A DNA stretch of 64,000 bases from JANMMJ01 sp964543235 (GCA_964543235.1 CAZIXE010000017.1:5445-69444); one strand, 5' to 3'. Positions 43,740-52,585 are shown, numbered from the stretch's first letter. The notes: a model not told the origin generated them from the letters alone. Numbers and translations: made by a program.

Positions 43740-45359
43740 ATGGCCTTGAAACTCCCGATACGGATCCTGCTTGCCGCCTGCGTCCTGGCCCCGGCGGCAG
43801 CGGCATATGCCGGGGAGCCCCCTCCGCCCGTCGCTCGCTTTGCTGAGGAAACAGCGACGTCCGGTATTACCAGCATCTATGACGGCGACTGGGAATTCAC
43901 GGTGGGCGGCGGCGCGGCGAGCTTCGACTGCAACGACGACGGCTTTCCCGACCTCTTTCTGGCCGGCGGCGAAGCACCTGCCAATTTCTATGTGAACCGC
44001 AGCACCCAAGGCGGTAACCTTCGTTTCGAAAGGTATGAGGCCGGACTTTCCATCCGGGGCGTCACCGGCGCCTATCCGCTCGACATTGACAGCGACGGCC
44101 GGACGGACCTTGTCGTCCTTCGCGTCGGTGAGAATCTTGTGATGCGCGGGCTTGGCGATTGCCGCTTCGAGCGTGCCAACGAGCAATGGGGTTTCGACGG
44201 CGGCGATGCCTGGTCGACGGCATTCGCGGCAGGCTGGGAACGTGGCGCGACCTGGCCGACCCTCGCGATTGGCAACTATATTGACCGCAACGAGGAAGTG
44301 TCGCCCTGGGGGTCCTGCACCGACAACTGGCTGCACCGGCCGCGCGGTGAAAACGACAGCCCGGGGCAGCAATTTGCGCCGCCTCTGCCGCTCAAGCCCA
44401 GTTTCTGCCCGCTATCCATGCAGTTTACCGACTGGAACCGGTCGGGGACACCGTCTCTCCGCATTTCCAACGATCGGGAATACTATGAAGGCGGCCAGGA
44501 GCAGCTTTGGCAGATTGAACCCGGCCGGCCGCCGCGGCTTTACACCGACAAGGAAGGCTGGAGTCCGCTCAAAATCTGGGGCATGGGGATCGCGAGCACC
44601 GATCTCGATGGCGACGGCTATCCCGAATATTTCCTGACCAGCATGGCCGACAACAAGCTCCAGACCCTGGCGGAGCCGCAGGCCGCTGGCGCTCTCAGGC
44701 CGAACTACAAGGATATCGCTTATCCGCTGGGCCTAACCGCCCACCGGCCGCATACCGGCAACGATCTCAGACCCAGCACCGCCTGGCATGCCCAGTTCGA
44801 GGACGTCAACAATGACGGCCTCGCCGACCTTTTCATTGCCAAGGGCAATGTCGCCAGGATGCCCGATTTCGCCGCCCGGGACCCCAACAATCTGCTGCTC
44901 CAGACTGCCGGCGGCAAATTCGCCGAGGCTTCGGTGGAGGCCGGCGTCGCCAGCCTGGCGACGTCACGCGGCGGTGTTCTGGCCGACCTCAATCTCGATG
45001 GTCACGTCGACCTTGTCGTCGTCAATCGTTGGGAGAGCGCCCAGATTTGGCGCAACATCGGCAATTCCGGAAACTGGCTCCAGGTCCGGCTGCAACAGGA
45101 TGGGCCCAATCCCCAGGCCATCGGCGCCTGGCTCGAAGTTCGCTGCGGCAATACCGTCCAGCGCCGCGAGATTGTCGCAGGCGGCGGCCATGTCAGCGGC
45201 CATGCCGGATGGTGGCATTTCGGACTGGGCAGCGAAACACGGGCCGATGTCCGGGTGATATGGCCAGACGGAAGCGCCGGCAGCTGGCAGCCGGTCGCCG
45301 CCGGCGGCTTTTATGTGATGACGAAGGACAGTGCCCCCCGCCGCTGGACGCCAGGCTAA
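43740..45359 (+). CDS. CRTAC1-like secreted protein with FG-GAP/VCBS repeats and ASPIC/UnbV domain
   Basis: 539 residues with a signal peptide (ILLAACVLAPAAAAYA). Several calcium-binding FG-GAP/VCBS repeats are seen: DCNDDGFPDLFLAGG, DIDSDGRTDLVVL, DLDGDGYPEYFLT, DVNNDGLADLFIA and DLNLDGHVDLVVV, together suggesting an integrin-like propeller. The end (AIGAWLEVRCGNTVQRREIVAGGGHVSGHAGWWHFGLG) is the ASPIC/UnbV domain. It is probably periplasmic or secreted. Pairing with the haloperoxidase-like gene suggests they act together. Confidence 0.85.
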   Translation: MALKLPIRILLAACVLAPAAAAYAGEPPPPVARFAEETATSGITSIYDGDWEFTVGGGAASFDCNDDGFPDLFLAGGEAPANFYVNRSTQGGNLRFERYEAGLSIRGVTGAYPLDIDSDGRTDLVVLRVGENLVMRGLGDCRFERANEQWGFDGGDAWSTAFAAGWERGATWPTLAIGNYIDRNEEVSPWGSCTDNWLHRPRGENDSPGQQFAPPLPLKPSFCPLSMQFTDWNRSGTPSLRISNDREYYEGGQEQLWQIEPGRPPRLYTDKEGWSPLKIWGMGIASTDLDGDGYPEYFLTSMADNKLQTLAEPQAAGALRPNYKDIAYPLGLTAHRPHTGNDLRPSTAWHAQFEDVNNDGLADLFIAKGNVARMPDFAARDPNNLLLQTAGGKFAEASVEAGVASLATSRGGVLADLNLDGHVDLVVVNRWESAQIWRNIGNSGNWLQVRLQQDGPNPQAIGAWLEVRCGNTVQRREIVAGGGHVSGHAGWWHFGLGSETRADVRVIWPDGSAGSWQPVAAGGFYVMTKDSAPRRWTPG

Positions 45360-45442
45360 GCGGCCGCTACGAGTGCTGCCGGGTAGGCGCCGCCGATTCC
45401 TTGTCGGCTGCAACTGCGGTGAGAACTGCTCGGGAGTCGCAC

Positions 45443-46747
45443 GTGGATCTGCCAGATGCTTTCATGGACAGGATCAGGTTCATCAAGGCCCCCGCCAGGG
45501 CCTGGGACAGCGGCCAGGCGTCGATTGCCGCAACCGTCAGTGAAATACTCGACGCCGTGCGCAAGCGCGGGGACGCCGCTCTGCGGGACTATACCCGCAA
45601 GTTCGACGCTTGCGCGATCGACGCCATCGAAATCAGCCGTGACGAACAGGATCGGGCCGTCGCGGCTCTCGACCCCCAGTCACGCCGCGATACCAAATTC
45701 GCCATCCATCAGGTAACGGCTTTCGCCGAGGCCCAGCTTGCCACCATGCTGCCGCTCGAAGTCGAAACCCTGCCGGGCGTCCACCTCGGCCATCGCATCA
45801 TTCCGATTGCGCGGGTTGGCGCCTATGTACCCGGCGGGCGCTATCCGCTTCTGTCGGCACCGGTAATGACGCTGGTTCCGGCCAGGGTGGCCGGCTGTGA
45901 TGAGGTGATCGCCTGCCTGCCGCCGGCCGCCCATCCGGCAATGATTGCGGGATGTGTGCTCGCCGGCGCCGGCCGGATCTTTCGCATTGGCGGCGCCCAG
46001 GCCATCGCGGCGATGGCCTTCGGGACCGAAACGGTTCCCCAGGTCGACAAGATTTTTGGCCCGGGCAATGCCTATGTGAATGAGGCCAAGCGGCAAGTCT
46101 TCGGCACCGTGGGCATCGATCAGCTGGCCGGCCCGAGTGAAATCTTCGTGGTTGCCGACGAAACCGGCGATCCCGGCATGATCGCCGCTGACCTCCTGGC
46201 CCAGGCCGAGCACGATGTGCGCACCCGCGTGGGATTGATCACCACCGATGCCCGTCTGGGACATGCCGTGGCCGCGACGATGGCGCGTTTTCTCGAGCAC
46301 CTGCCGACCGCTGCCGTCGCCGCACCCGCCTGGCGCGATTTCGGCTAGATCGCCCTCTGCGCGGACGAATCCGCGATGCTTGCCTATTCCGACCACATCG
46401 CCGCCGAACACCTTGAGGTGCACACCCGCGATCCTCATGCAACAGCGCGCAAGCTGCGCAACTACGGCTCGCTTTTCATCGGAACCAATGCGAGCGTGGT
46501 CTATTCCGACAAGTGCTCCGGCACCAATCATACGCTGCCCACCATGGCGGCCGCACGTTACACCGGCGGATTGTGGGTCGGCTCCTATGTCAAGGTCTGC
46601 ACCCATCAGTGGATCGATGACCATGGCCTCGCCGCCGTGGCGGAACCCGCCATCCGCCAGAGCGCTCGCGAAGGCATGATCGGCCACCAGCGGGCCGCCG
46701 CCCTGCGTCTCGATCGCGCTGCTATTCTCGCCGGCTACGGCGGCTGA
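45443..46747 (+). pseudogene. HisD-like dehydrogenase gene with in-frame amber stop
   Basis: The frame encodes a histidinol dehydrogenase-family protein of 434 codons. The N-terminal part has VGAYVPGGRYPL, FGPGNAYVNEAKRQVFG and AGPSEIFVVAD. At codon 302 a TAG (46346-46348) interrupts W-R-D-F-G-stop-I-A-L. The same frame continues with AEHLEVHT, NYGSLFIGTNASVVYSDKCSGTNHTLPT and ARYTGGLWVGSY up to TGA at 46745. These later segments hold conserved Zn/active-site residues, so the truncated product should be inactive. A GAG-to-TAG change would explain it. GTG 45443 has a GGGAG site. The divergent sequence suggests a catabolic alcohol dehydrogenase, not the biosynthetic HisD. Confidence 0.82.
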
Positions 46748-46941
46748 TGATTGCAGGACGGGGCGGACGCAGGTGAAGGCTTCAGCGCCAACCGAACCGG
46801 CGCCAGCGAACACCTCAACGGAAGAATTCGAATGCGGCTGCCATAGACAGCTTGCTGATCGTCAGCTGTCCAGGGCAGAGTTGCGGCCTCGGTATCCCGA
46901 TACATGCACGATTGCTTCGCAGCATTGTCCCTGTGGTGGTT

Positions 46942-48294
46942 TCAGCCGGCCTCGAGATAACGCGCCACCTCCGCCGCACTGACTACTCTGCGCAGCGCAC
47001 TGTCCTCGTACTCACAAACAGTCGCATAGTGGTCGACGAAGCTGTCGCCGAACAGCCGCCGCATTCTTGAAGAACCCCTGAGGCGCTGGGCCGCCGTGAG
47101 GAGATCGCTGGGCAGCCGCTCTACGCCCTCCGGAATGTCATTCGGTCCGCCGCTGGTTATAGGCGGCGTGTCGAGCGAAAGGCCCTGTTCGATGCCGTCG
47201 AGTCCGGTGCCCAGCATCACGGCCATGGCGAGATAGGGATTGAGGTCGCTCCCCGGAAGCCGCAGTTCCAGCCGGGTCATTTGCGCTGTCTCGCTCGCCG
47301 TGCGCAGCGCCGCAGCATAGTTGTAAGGCGCCCAGCTCACCGTCTTCGGCGCCCAGCTGCCGGGCGCCAGCCGGCGGTAGGCATTGACGGTATTGCCGAT
47401 CATGGCAAATCCCTCCGGCACCCCGGCAATGACGCCGGCGAGAAACTGCCGGGCCGTATTGGAGAGGCCATAGGCTGCGGAGGGATCCGCAAACGCGTTG
47501 CGTGCCCCGGACCGCTCCCGCAGCGACAGGGCCAGGTGCCCGCCGATGCCCGGGAAGCCGGCACCGGTCTGGGACATGAACGAGGCCGTCAGCCCCTTCT
47601 GCCGGCAGAAGGCCTTGGTGAACAGCCGGAAAAAGGCGGCGTCGTCGGCCGCGCGCAGGCCGCCTGCATGCCGCAGTGTCGCTTCGAAACAGCCGGGCCC
47701 CAGTTCCACGCTGAGCGAAAAGGGCTCGATGCCGCCCCGTCCCAGCGTGTCTTCGAGCTCCCGCACGAACGCTGCCTGGGTGGCGGCCGTCACCCCCGAC
47801 CAGCAGCGGTTGTCGGGCGCAAAGGCTTTGAGGTCTGCGAAGTTTTTGGCCCTGAGGCTTTCGGCAGTTTCGGCCAGTACGAGGAATTCGAACTCGAAGG
47901 CGGCCAGCACCTCGAAGCCGAGCTGCTGCGCCCGTGCGATTTGTTCCCGCAACAGGGTACGCGGCATGATGGCAGCCTGCGGCCCCGCATAGTCGGCCAC
48001 CAGCGCGGCGGCTCGCGCCTCAAACGGATAGGGCCGCAGTGAACTGACATCGTAGCGGATGGCCTCGCTGCCATAAGGCCCCGGGAACATGATGGTTTCC
48101 GCAACATCCCATTTCGGCAGGACATTGGCAAACATGGCCGTTTCCGCACCTGCGACGAGATCTTCCCGCCGCAGCCGCCGCTCGCGGAACATTGCCGCAA
48201 AATCGAAGAGACCGGCATGCACGATGTCGGCCCCCATGGCTTCGAGCGCCCGCGCCAGCGCGGCGCTGTCACCGCTGGACTGCGCGTCCGCCAC
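46942..48294 (-). CDS. Glutamine synthetase-family enzyme (gamma-glutamyl amine ligase-like)
   Basis: 450 residues. AAFEFEFLVL gives the metal-binding Glu pair, TGAGFPGIGGHLALSLR the catalytic His region, and NAYRRLAPGSWAPKTVSW plus RLELRLPGSDLNPYLAMA the nucleotide and glutamate sites. It differs from GlnA in length and detail and is closer to the GlnA-like/PuuA group that ligates glutamate to amines. The start is probably GTG 48294, four bases after the preceding stop. The amine substrate is unknown. Confidence 0.82.
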   Translation of the reverse strand: MADAQSSGDSAALARALEAMGADIVHAGLFDFAAMFRERRLRREDLVAGAETAMFANVLPKWDVAETIMFPGPYGSEAIRYDVSSLRPYPFEARAAALVADYAGPQAAIMPRTLLREQIARAQQLGFEVLAAFEFEFLVLAETAESLRAKNFADLKAFAPDNRCWSGVTAATQAAFVRELEDTLGRGGIEPFSLSVELGPGCFEATLRHAGGLRAADDAAFFRLFTKAFCRQKGLTASFMSQTGAGFPGIGGHLALSLRERSGARNAFADPSAAYGLSNTARQFLAGVIAGVPEGFAMIGNTVNAYRRLAPGSWAPKTVSWAPYNYAAALRTASETAQMTRLELRLPGSDLNPYLAMAVMLGTGLDGIEQGLSLDTPPITSGGPNDIPEGVERLPSDLLTAAQRLRGSSRMRRLFGDSFVDHYATVCEYEDSALRRVVSAAEVARYLEAG

Positions 48295-48297
48295 GGC

Positions 48298-49023
48298 CTA
48301 GCGTGCCGATACGCGCAGGCCGTCGACGCAGACCGCCGCCTGTCCCCTGTAGGAGGGCTGCGAGCGGTAGATCATCTCGATCCGGTCGATGCCGCGGCGA
48401 TCGCCCTTGAGATTGAGCGGGCCCGTCGTGCCACGGTCGGGAATGATGGCCCGCACCCGGATATCGTCCGGCACCCCGCTGGCATAGACCACGCGCACGT
48501 CGAACACCTCGATGCGATTGCCGATGACCCGCATCCTGATGCTCTTGAACACCCCCTCCTGCCGCCCGACCCGGATCACGTCGCGGTCGACCAGGAAACC
48601 CACCGACTTGCAGCCGAGCTCGATCCACCGCGCCGGTTCGCTGGGCTCGCCATAGACCATGATCTGCACCGGTCCCAGCGCCCGGTAGGTCACGACCACT
48701 TCCTTGAGGAACCGGTCGCCGCCGGACAGGACGATGCGGCGCGAACTGGTGCCGGCCCGGAAGATATCCCTGACCGCGAAGCTCTCGCTGCGGCCATTGC
48801 CGTAGACGACACGGACATCGAGGATCTGCGCGTCGTTGCGGCCCACTTCCAGCCTGATGGCCTGGTACTGGCCTTCCTGCTTGCCGACCCTGATGATGCT
48901 CTGTTCGATGCGCGGCTCGCTCGTCGTGGTGCCGAGCAGTTCCCAGCTTTGGGCCAGGGCCGAGGCGCTGCCGGCCAGCAGCAGGGCCACGCCGGCGAGG
49001 ATGGCCTGGATGAAATTGGTCAA
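48298..49023 (-). CDS. Secreted protein with two tandem homologous repeats (DUF2541-like), TTG start
   Basis: 241 residues. A signal peptide (ILAGVALLLAGSASALAQ) is followed by two related units beginning WELLGTTTSEPRIEQSIIRVGKQEGQYQAIRLEV and WIELGCKSVGFLVDRDVIRVGRQEGVFKSIRMRV. Each also has a D-V-R-V-V-Y-x-x-G segment, so the protein arose by internal duplication of an approximately 100-residue beta-rich domain. The start is a TTG at 49023, fixed by a GGAGGG site seven bases upstream; no ATG fits. The function is unknown and the location should be periplasmic. It abuts the glutamine synthetase-like gene. Confidence 0.75.
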   Translation of the reverse strand: MTNFIQAILAGVALLLAGSASALAQSWELLGTTTSEPRIEQSIIRVGKQEGQYQAIRLEVGRNDAQILDVRVVYGNGRSESFAVRDIFRAGTSSRRIVLSGGDRFLKEVVVTYRALGPVQIMVYGEPSEPARWIELGCKSVGFLVDRDVIRVGRQEGVFKSIRMRVIGNRIEVFDVRVVYASGVPDDIRVRAIIPDRGTTGPLNLKGDRRGIDRIEMIYRSQPSYRGQAAVCVDGLRVSAR

Positions 49024-49116
49024 GATGATGCCCTCCGGTTTGTCAAGCCTTGCAGGTGTGTTGGCTCCCCCTGCAACCACGGCGATAATGGCAAATGGCC
49101 GGCAGCACGGGCAAGG

Positions 49117-50526
49117 TCAATCGAGCGGTGGCCTCTGCTTCCACCAACCTGCTGCGGATTCATAGGCCGCCGCAGCTTTCAGCACGCCGGCGTCATCATA
49201 CATGCGTCCGGCGATCTGCAGCCCGACCGGCAGCCCGGCCCGCGTGAAGCCGCAGGGCACGCTGCAGGCCGGCTGCTGCGTGAGATTGAAGGGATAGGTG
49301 AAGGGTGTCCACGTCACCCACTTGCCGGGAATCTCCTTGTCCGCCGGCGCCAGCCGCCCCACCTCGAAAGCCGCGATCGGCAGGGTCGGCGTCACCAGCA
49401 CATCATATCTTTGCATGAACAGCTTCATTCTGGCGCCGAGCAGCCCGCGCTGCCGCTGTGCCTCGAGATACTCGTCAAGCGTGATCGCCGCGGCCTGCTC
49501 CACCACTTCATTGAGGGCCGGATCGAGCAGCGCCCGCTTCTCCGGCGGCAGCTTGCCGAGCAGTAGCCGTGTTCCCGCCCACCATAGCGGCCGGAAGATG
49601 GACAGCCCCGGATCCTCGAAGCCGGGATCGGCTTCCTCGACCTTGGCCCCCAGCCCCTTCAGCACCTTGACCGCCTCCCTGACGAGCCGGGCGATCTCGG
49701 GATCGACATCGGCGAAGCCGAGTGCCGGGCTGAAGGCGACCCGCAGCCCCTTGATGCTGCCATCGAGCCCCTTGCGGTAGTCGCGGCCATCGGCCGGCAG
49801 GGCGTGCCAGTCGCGGTCGTCGGGCTTGCTGATTTCGGTCATCATCAGCGCCGCATCGGCCACGGTCCGGGTCATCGGGCCGACATGCGCCACTGTGCCG
49901 AAGGGCGACAGCGGGTAGGCCGGCACCCGCCCGAAACTCGGCTTGTGCCCGAAGATCCCGGTGAAGCCGGCCGGGATGCGGATCGAGCCGCCGCCATCGG
50001 TACCCAGCGACAGCGGTGCATAGCCGGCAGCGACACCCGCCGCCGAACCGCCCGACGAGCCGCCCGGCGTCAGTGCCGGGTTCCAGGGATTGCGGGTAAT
50101 GCCGGTGAGCGGCGAATCGGTGACGCCCTTCCAGCCGAACTCCGGTGTCGTGGTGAGGCCGAGCAACACCGCACCGGCCTCCCGCAGGCGCGCAACCGAC
50201 GGCGCATCCTGGTTCCAGTCCTGGTTACGCTCGATCGTTTTTGACCCGCGCAGCGTCGGCCAGCCCTTGACCAGCAGCAGGTCCTTGACCAGCACCGGCA
50301 CGCCATCGAGCGGACCGAGCGCCCTGCCCTTGCGCCAGCGCTTCTCGCTGGCCTTCGCCTGGTCGAGCGCCTGCTTCTCGTCGACGAGGCACATGGCGTT
50401 GAGCTTGCCGTCGTGACGCCCGATTTGCGCCAGGCAGGCTTTCGCCACGTCGACGGGTGAGAAGCGCTGCTTCCGGTAGCCCTTGCCGAGCTGCACGGCC
50501 GTCAGCCAGTTGAGATCGTCGGTCAT
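49117..50526 (-). CDS. Amidase signature family hydrolase
   Basis: 469 residues of the amidase signature family. The Ser-cisSer-Lys triad is visible: Lys in PVLVKDLLL, the cis-Ser in GGSSGGSAAGVAAG, and the nucleophile Ser in GTDGGGSIRIPA. It hydrolyses an amide or carbamate; GatA is excluded by context, since no gatB or gatC is present. ATG 50526 follows GGGGGAGGGG. No signal peptide is seen. Confidence 0.9.
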   Translation of the reverse strand: MTDDLNWLTAVQLGKGYRKQRFSPVDVAKACLAQIGRHDGKLNAMCLVDEKQALDQAKASEKRWRKGRALGPLDGVPVLVKDLLLVKGWPTLRGSKTIERNQDWNQDAPSVARLREAGAVLLGLTTTPEFGWKGVTDSPLTGITRNPWNPALTPGGSSGGSAAGVAAGYAPLSLGTDGGGSIRIPAGFTGIFGHKPSFGRVPAYPLSPFGTVAHVGPMTRTVADAALMMTEISKPDDRDWHALPADGRDYRKGLDGSIKGLRVAFSPALGFADVDPEIARLVREAVKVLKGLGAKVEEADPGFEDPGLSIFRPLWWAGTRLLLGKLPPEKRALLDPALNEVVEQAAAITLDEYLEAQRQRGLLGARMKLFMQRYDVLVTPTLPIAAFEVGRLAPADKEIPGKWVTWTPFTYPFNLTQQPACSVPCGFTRAGLPVGLQIAGRMYDDAGVLKAAAAYESAAGWWKQRPPLD

Positions 50527-50612
50527 TGCCCCTCCCCCTAAGGTGTTTGCCGACTATCGGCGGCGCGGTAGCGGCCGTCAACCGCCGGGCCGGCACCGAT
50601 TGCTCGGCAACC

Positions 50613-51272
50613 CTACTCCGCCGGTACGAGCTGGCCTGTGTAGAGCACCGGTCCTGTCGGCTGGCCGGTCGGCGATCCGCCCGCCGGCTCGAGGCTGATC
50701 GCCAGAACCGTGTCGGGGCTGAGCCTCACGTCGGAGCGTACGGCCGTGTCGATGATGCCGAGCGACTGCGGCCGGTCGCGGCCGCCGCCCACCGCCCACA
50801 GCTCGAAGGACTTGCCTTGCGGCGTCTCCGCCTGCACGCGGCGTACGCTGATGGTTCCCGCGGCGACATCGACGCTGGCGATGAAGGCGGGCCCCTGGCC
50901 GTCCGGTTGCAGCACCGCGACGTAGCGCTCCTGCGGCAGCGGCTGCGCCAGCCAGATGACCAGCGCCGCAAGACCGGCCGCCAGCGCCCCTCCGGCCGCG
51001 GCCGCAACCCGCCACAGCCTGATCTGCCGCCTGAGCCTGATGATCTCCGCCCCCGCCCCGATGGCATGGAGGATACGGGCCCGCAGATGGGCTGGCGGTT
51101 CGACCGGCGGCACCGCGGCTGCCAGCGGCGCCAGCCGCACTTCCCACTGTGCCACCGCCGCCGCGAACACGGGATCGCTGGCCAGCAGCGCCTTTGCCTC
51201 GCGATACTCATCTGCGCCCAGTGTGCCGAGCACCAGTTCGCCGGCCAGCATCTCGCGTTCCTCAGGCTGCAT
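50613..51272 (-). CDS. Anti-sigma factor (RskA/anti-sigma-K type)
   Basis: 219 residues. The cytoplasmic N-terminal part (LAGELVLGTLGADEYREAKALLASDPVFAAAVAQWEVRLAPL) is the sigma-binding anti-sigma-K type. One membrane helix (VAAAAGGALAAGLAALVIWLA) follows near residue 95, then a periplasmic C-terminal domain (FELWAVGGG, ISLEPAGGSPTGQPTGPVLYTG). It should hold the adjacent ECF sigma factor until a periplasmic signal releases it. The gene overlaps the sigma gene by 11 bases. Confidence 0.88.
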   Translation of the reverse strand: MQPEEREMLAGELVLGTLGADEYREAKALLASDPVFAAAVAQWEVRLAPLAAAVPPVEPPAHLRARILHAIGAGAEIIRLRRQIRLWRVAAAAGGALAAGLAALVIWLAQPLPQERYVAVLQPDGQGPAFIASVDVAAGTISVRRVQAETPQGKSFELWAVGGGRDRPQSLGIIDTAVRSDVRLSPDTVLAISLEPAGGSPTGQPTGPVLYTGQLVPAE

Positions 51273-51828
51273 CGAGACACTCCTTGAGCGCCATCAGGCT
51301 GCGCCGCAGGATGGCCTTGACCGTGGCCACCGGCCGCCCGAACCGGCGCGACAGTTCCTCGCGGCTCCAGCCCTGGTGATAGGCGAGCACGATCATCTCC
51401 CGGCGCTCTGCCGGCAGCGCCTTGAGGCAGCCCTGCAGCCGCCACATGTCGTGCCGGCGCTCGGCCTGTGCCGTCTGGTCGGCAGGATCGGCCAGCATGT
51501 CGATCTCGGGCTCAGCCTGGACCACCTGCAGCCGCCCCTGGCTGCGCCGCCGCTCGTCGATGGCCTGGTTGCGGGCAATGGCCAGCAGCCAGCCCAGCGC
51601 CGAACCCTGCCCCGGCCGGAAACTGCCCGCTTTTTGCCAGATTTTGACGTAGCATTCCTGCAGCGCATCGTCCGCCTGTGCAGGATTGGGCAGAATCCGG
51701 CGGATCACCCCGTAAAGCCGGGGGGCGGTGAGGTCATAGAGCCGGCTGAAACTCTCCCGCTCGCCCGCTGCGGTTTCGGCGAGCAGCGCCGCGATCTCGC
51801 CTTCGGCGATCGGTGCCATGGTCGTCAT
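51262..51828 (-). CDS. ECF sigma-70 family sigma factor (SigK-like)
   Basis: 188 residues. Region 2 (FSRLYDLTAPRLYGVIRRILPNPAQADDALQECYVKIWQ, then GSALGWLLAIARNQAIDERRR) and region 4 (LPAERREMIVLAYHQGWSREELSRRFGRPVATVKAILRRSLMALK) are complete, with no extra domains. ATG 51828 is chosen; GTG 51837 and ATG 51819 are alternatives. Its partner is the RskA-like anti-sigma factor. It faces a secreted-peptide gene whose promoter motif is repeated twice more downstream, which makes those genes candidate targets. Confidence 0.9.
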   Translation of the reverse strand: MTTMAPIAEGEIAALLAETAAGERESFSRLYDLTAPRLYGVIRRILPNPAQADDALQECYVKIWQKAGSFRPGQGSALGWLLAIARNQAIDERRRSQGRLQVVQAEPEIDMLADPADQTAQAERRHDMWRLQGCLKALPAERREMIVLAYHQGWSREELSRRFGRPVATVKAILRRSLMALKECLDAA

Positions 51829-51901
51829 TGCTACCACTACGTATTTCCACCTCGGCCGGTTGCACCCCTGTGGGCCACCGATCCCTGCAGATTAACGCAA
51901 G

Positions 51902-51930
51902 ATGAACGCGGCATTCACGCTGGATTTCGC
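51902..51930 (+). promoter_or_regulatory. Repeated promoter motif, copy A
   Basis: TGAAC at 51903-51907, ATTCACGCT at 51913-51921 and TTTCGC at 51925-51930, about 57 bases before the first peptide ATG. TGAA and TTCA form an inverted repeat with 7 bases between, so the element could act toward the sigma gene as well. Confidence 0.65.
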
Positions 51931-51986
51931 CACGCCCGTGTAGGCTGCCCTCAACATCGCAACACGATGATCGAGGAAACCCGAAA

Positions 51987-52178
51987 ATGCTTGCCCGCAT
52001 TGCCATCGCCACCCTCTTCACTCTCGCCGCCGGGACCGCCTGGGCGCTGATTCCCCCGCCTGCAGCGACGGAACTGCGGCACGAAACCGTCATCGAGAAG
52101 AACCAGGCCTTCCCGCTGGTCGGGCCGCTCATCGTCGAGGAATGCCTCACCGAAACATGCATGGAGGTGCAGACCTAG
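51987..52178 (+). CDS. Small secreted peptide with KNQAFP motif and C-x4-C, paralog A
   Basis: 63 residues. A signal peptide (MLARIAIATLFTLAAGTAWA) leaves a mature part of about 43 residues. KNQAFP lies at 38-43 and two Cys at 53 and 58. The second peptide at 52668 has the same K-x14-C-x4-C spacing, so they are paralogs. I recognise no family. The gene follows promoter copy A and faces the ECF sigma factor gene. Its message seems to continue into a structured C-rich RNA with a terminator. Confidence 0.75.
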   Translation: MLARIAIATLFTLAAGTAWALIPPPAATELRHETVIEKNQAFPLVGPLIVEECLTETCMEVQT

Positions 52179-52188
52179 CAGTTCTCAT

Positions 52189-52339
52189 CCGGGAAGCGGC
52201 GGCCGGGCTTTCCCACCCGCCCCCTCTCACAAGCGCGGCCTCTGCTTCCCGGTGCCTTTCATTCCCTCCCACAGCGGCTTTCCCCCTGATCCCCTCACTA
52301 AGCCGCTGCACTCAGGGCCCCGGTAACGGGGCCCTTTTT
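52189..52339 (+). ncRNA. C-rich structured RNA 1 (3' UTR or sRNA)
   Basis: Three hairpins lie in a row. CCGGGAAGC (52189-52197) pairs with GCTTCCCGG (52244-52252). CAGCGGCTT (52272-52280) pairs with AAGCCGCTG (52300-52308), presenting a loop containing CCCCCTGATCCCCTCA. A terminator stem at 52314-52335 ends the unit. The loop resembles an anti-Shine-Dalgarno sequence. The element recurs at 52481-52548 with compensatory stem changes. It could be processed from the peptide mRNA or have its own promoter. Confidence 0.65.
52314..52339 (+). terminator. Intrinsic terminator of RNA 1
   Basis: AGGGCCCCG (52314-52322) pairs with CGGGGCCCT (52327-52335) around a GTAA tetraloop, followed by TTTTT. A strong rho-independent terminator. 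Confidence 0.92.
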
Positions 52340-52480
52340 CTGGGCCGTGATCGCACCTCCAGGCGGTTCCGGCATGGCGCCTGCATGGCAACCACCGGCT
52401 ATCCGGTTTTGAGACAGAAAGGGCAGCGTTCATCCAGCGGTTTCAGGCGGTCCGGCATGCCGGGGCCGCCAACGTTCCCA

Positions 52481-52548
52481 CAGCGACTCTCCCCCTGATC
52501 CCCTCAAGAGTCGCTGAACTCAAGGGCCCCTCCCGGGGCCCTCTTTTT
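52481..52548 (+). ncRNA. C-rich structured RNA 2 (paralog of RNA 1)
   Basis: CAGCGACTCT (52481-52490) pairs with AGAGTCGCTG (52507-52516) around CCCCCTGATCCCCTCA, the same loop as RNA 1, followed by a terminator. The stem differs from RNA 1 at several positions yet pairs perfectly. Just upstream a GC hairpin (52446-52470) and CAGGCGGT-CCGGCATG repeat text found near 52360. No peptide gene precedes this copy; 52340-52480 holds no convincing frame. Confidence 0.68.
52523..52548 (+). terminator. Intrinsic terminator of RNA 2
   Basis: AGGGCCCC (52523-52530) and GGGGCCCT (52535-52542) around TCCC, then CTTTTT. Nearly the same as the terminator of RNA 1. Confidence 0.92.
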
Positions 52549-52585
52549 GTGACCGCCGGCACAGACGTGACGCGATGAACCCGGC

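Noticed and set aside
42753..44372. Open frame of about 539 codons on the minus strand
   Set aside because: It spans two well-supported plus-strand genes (haloperoxidase-like and CRTAC1-like) and shows no motif.
46346..46348. Reading the in-frame TAG in the HisD-like gene as pyrrolysine or other recoding
   Set aside because: No recoding machinery is visible and the family has ordinary residues at this position, so a nonsense mutation is simpler.
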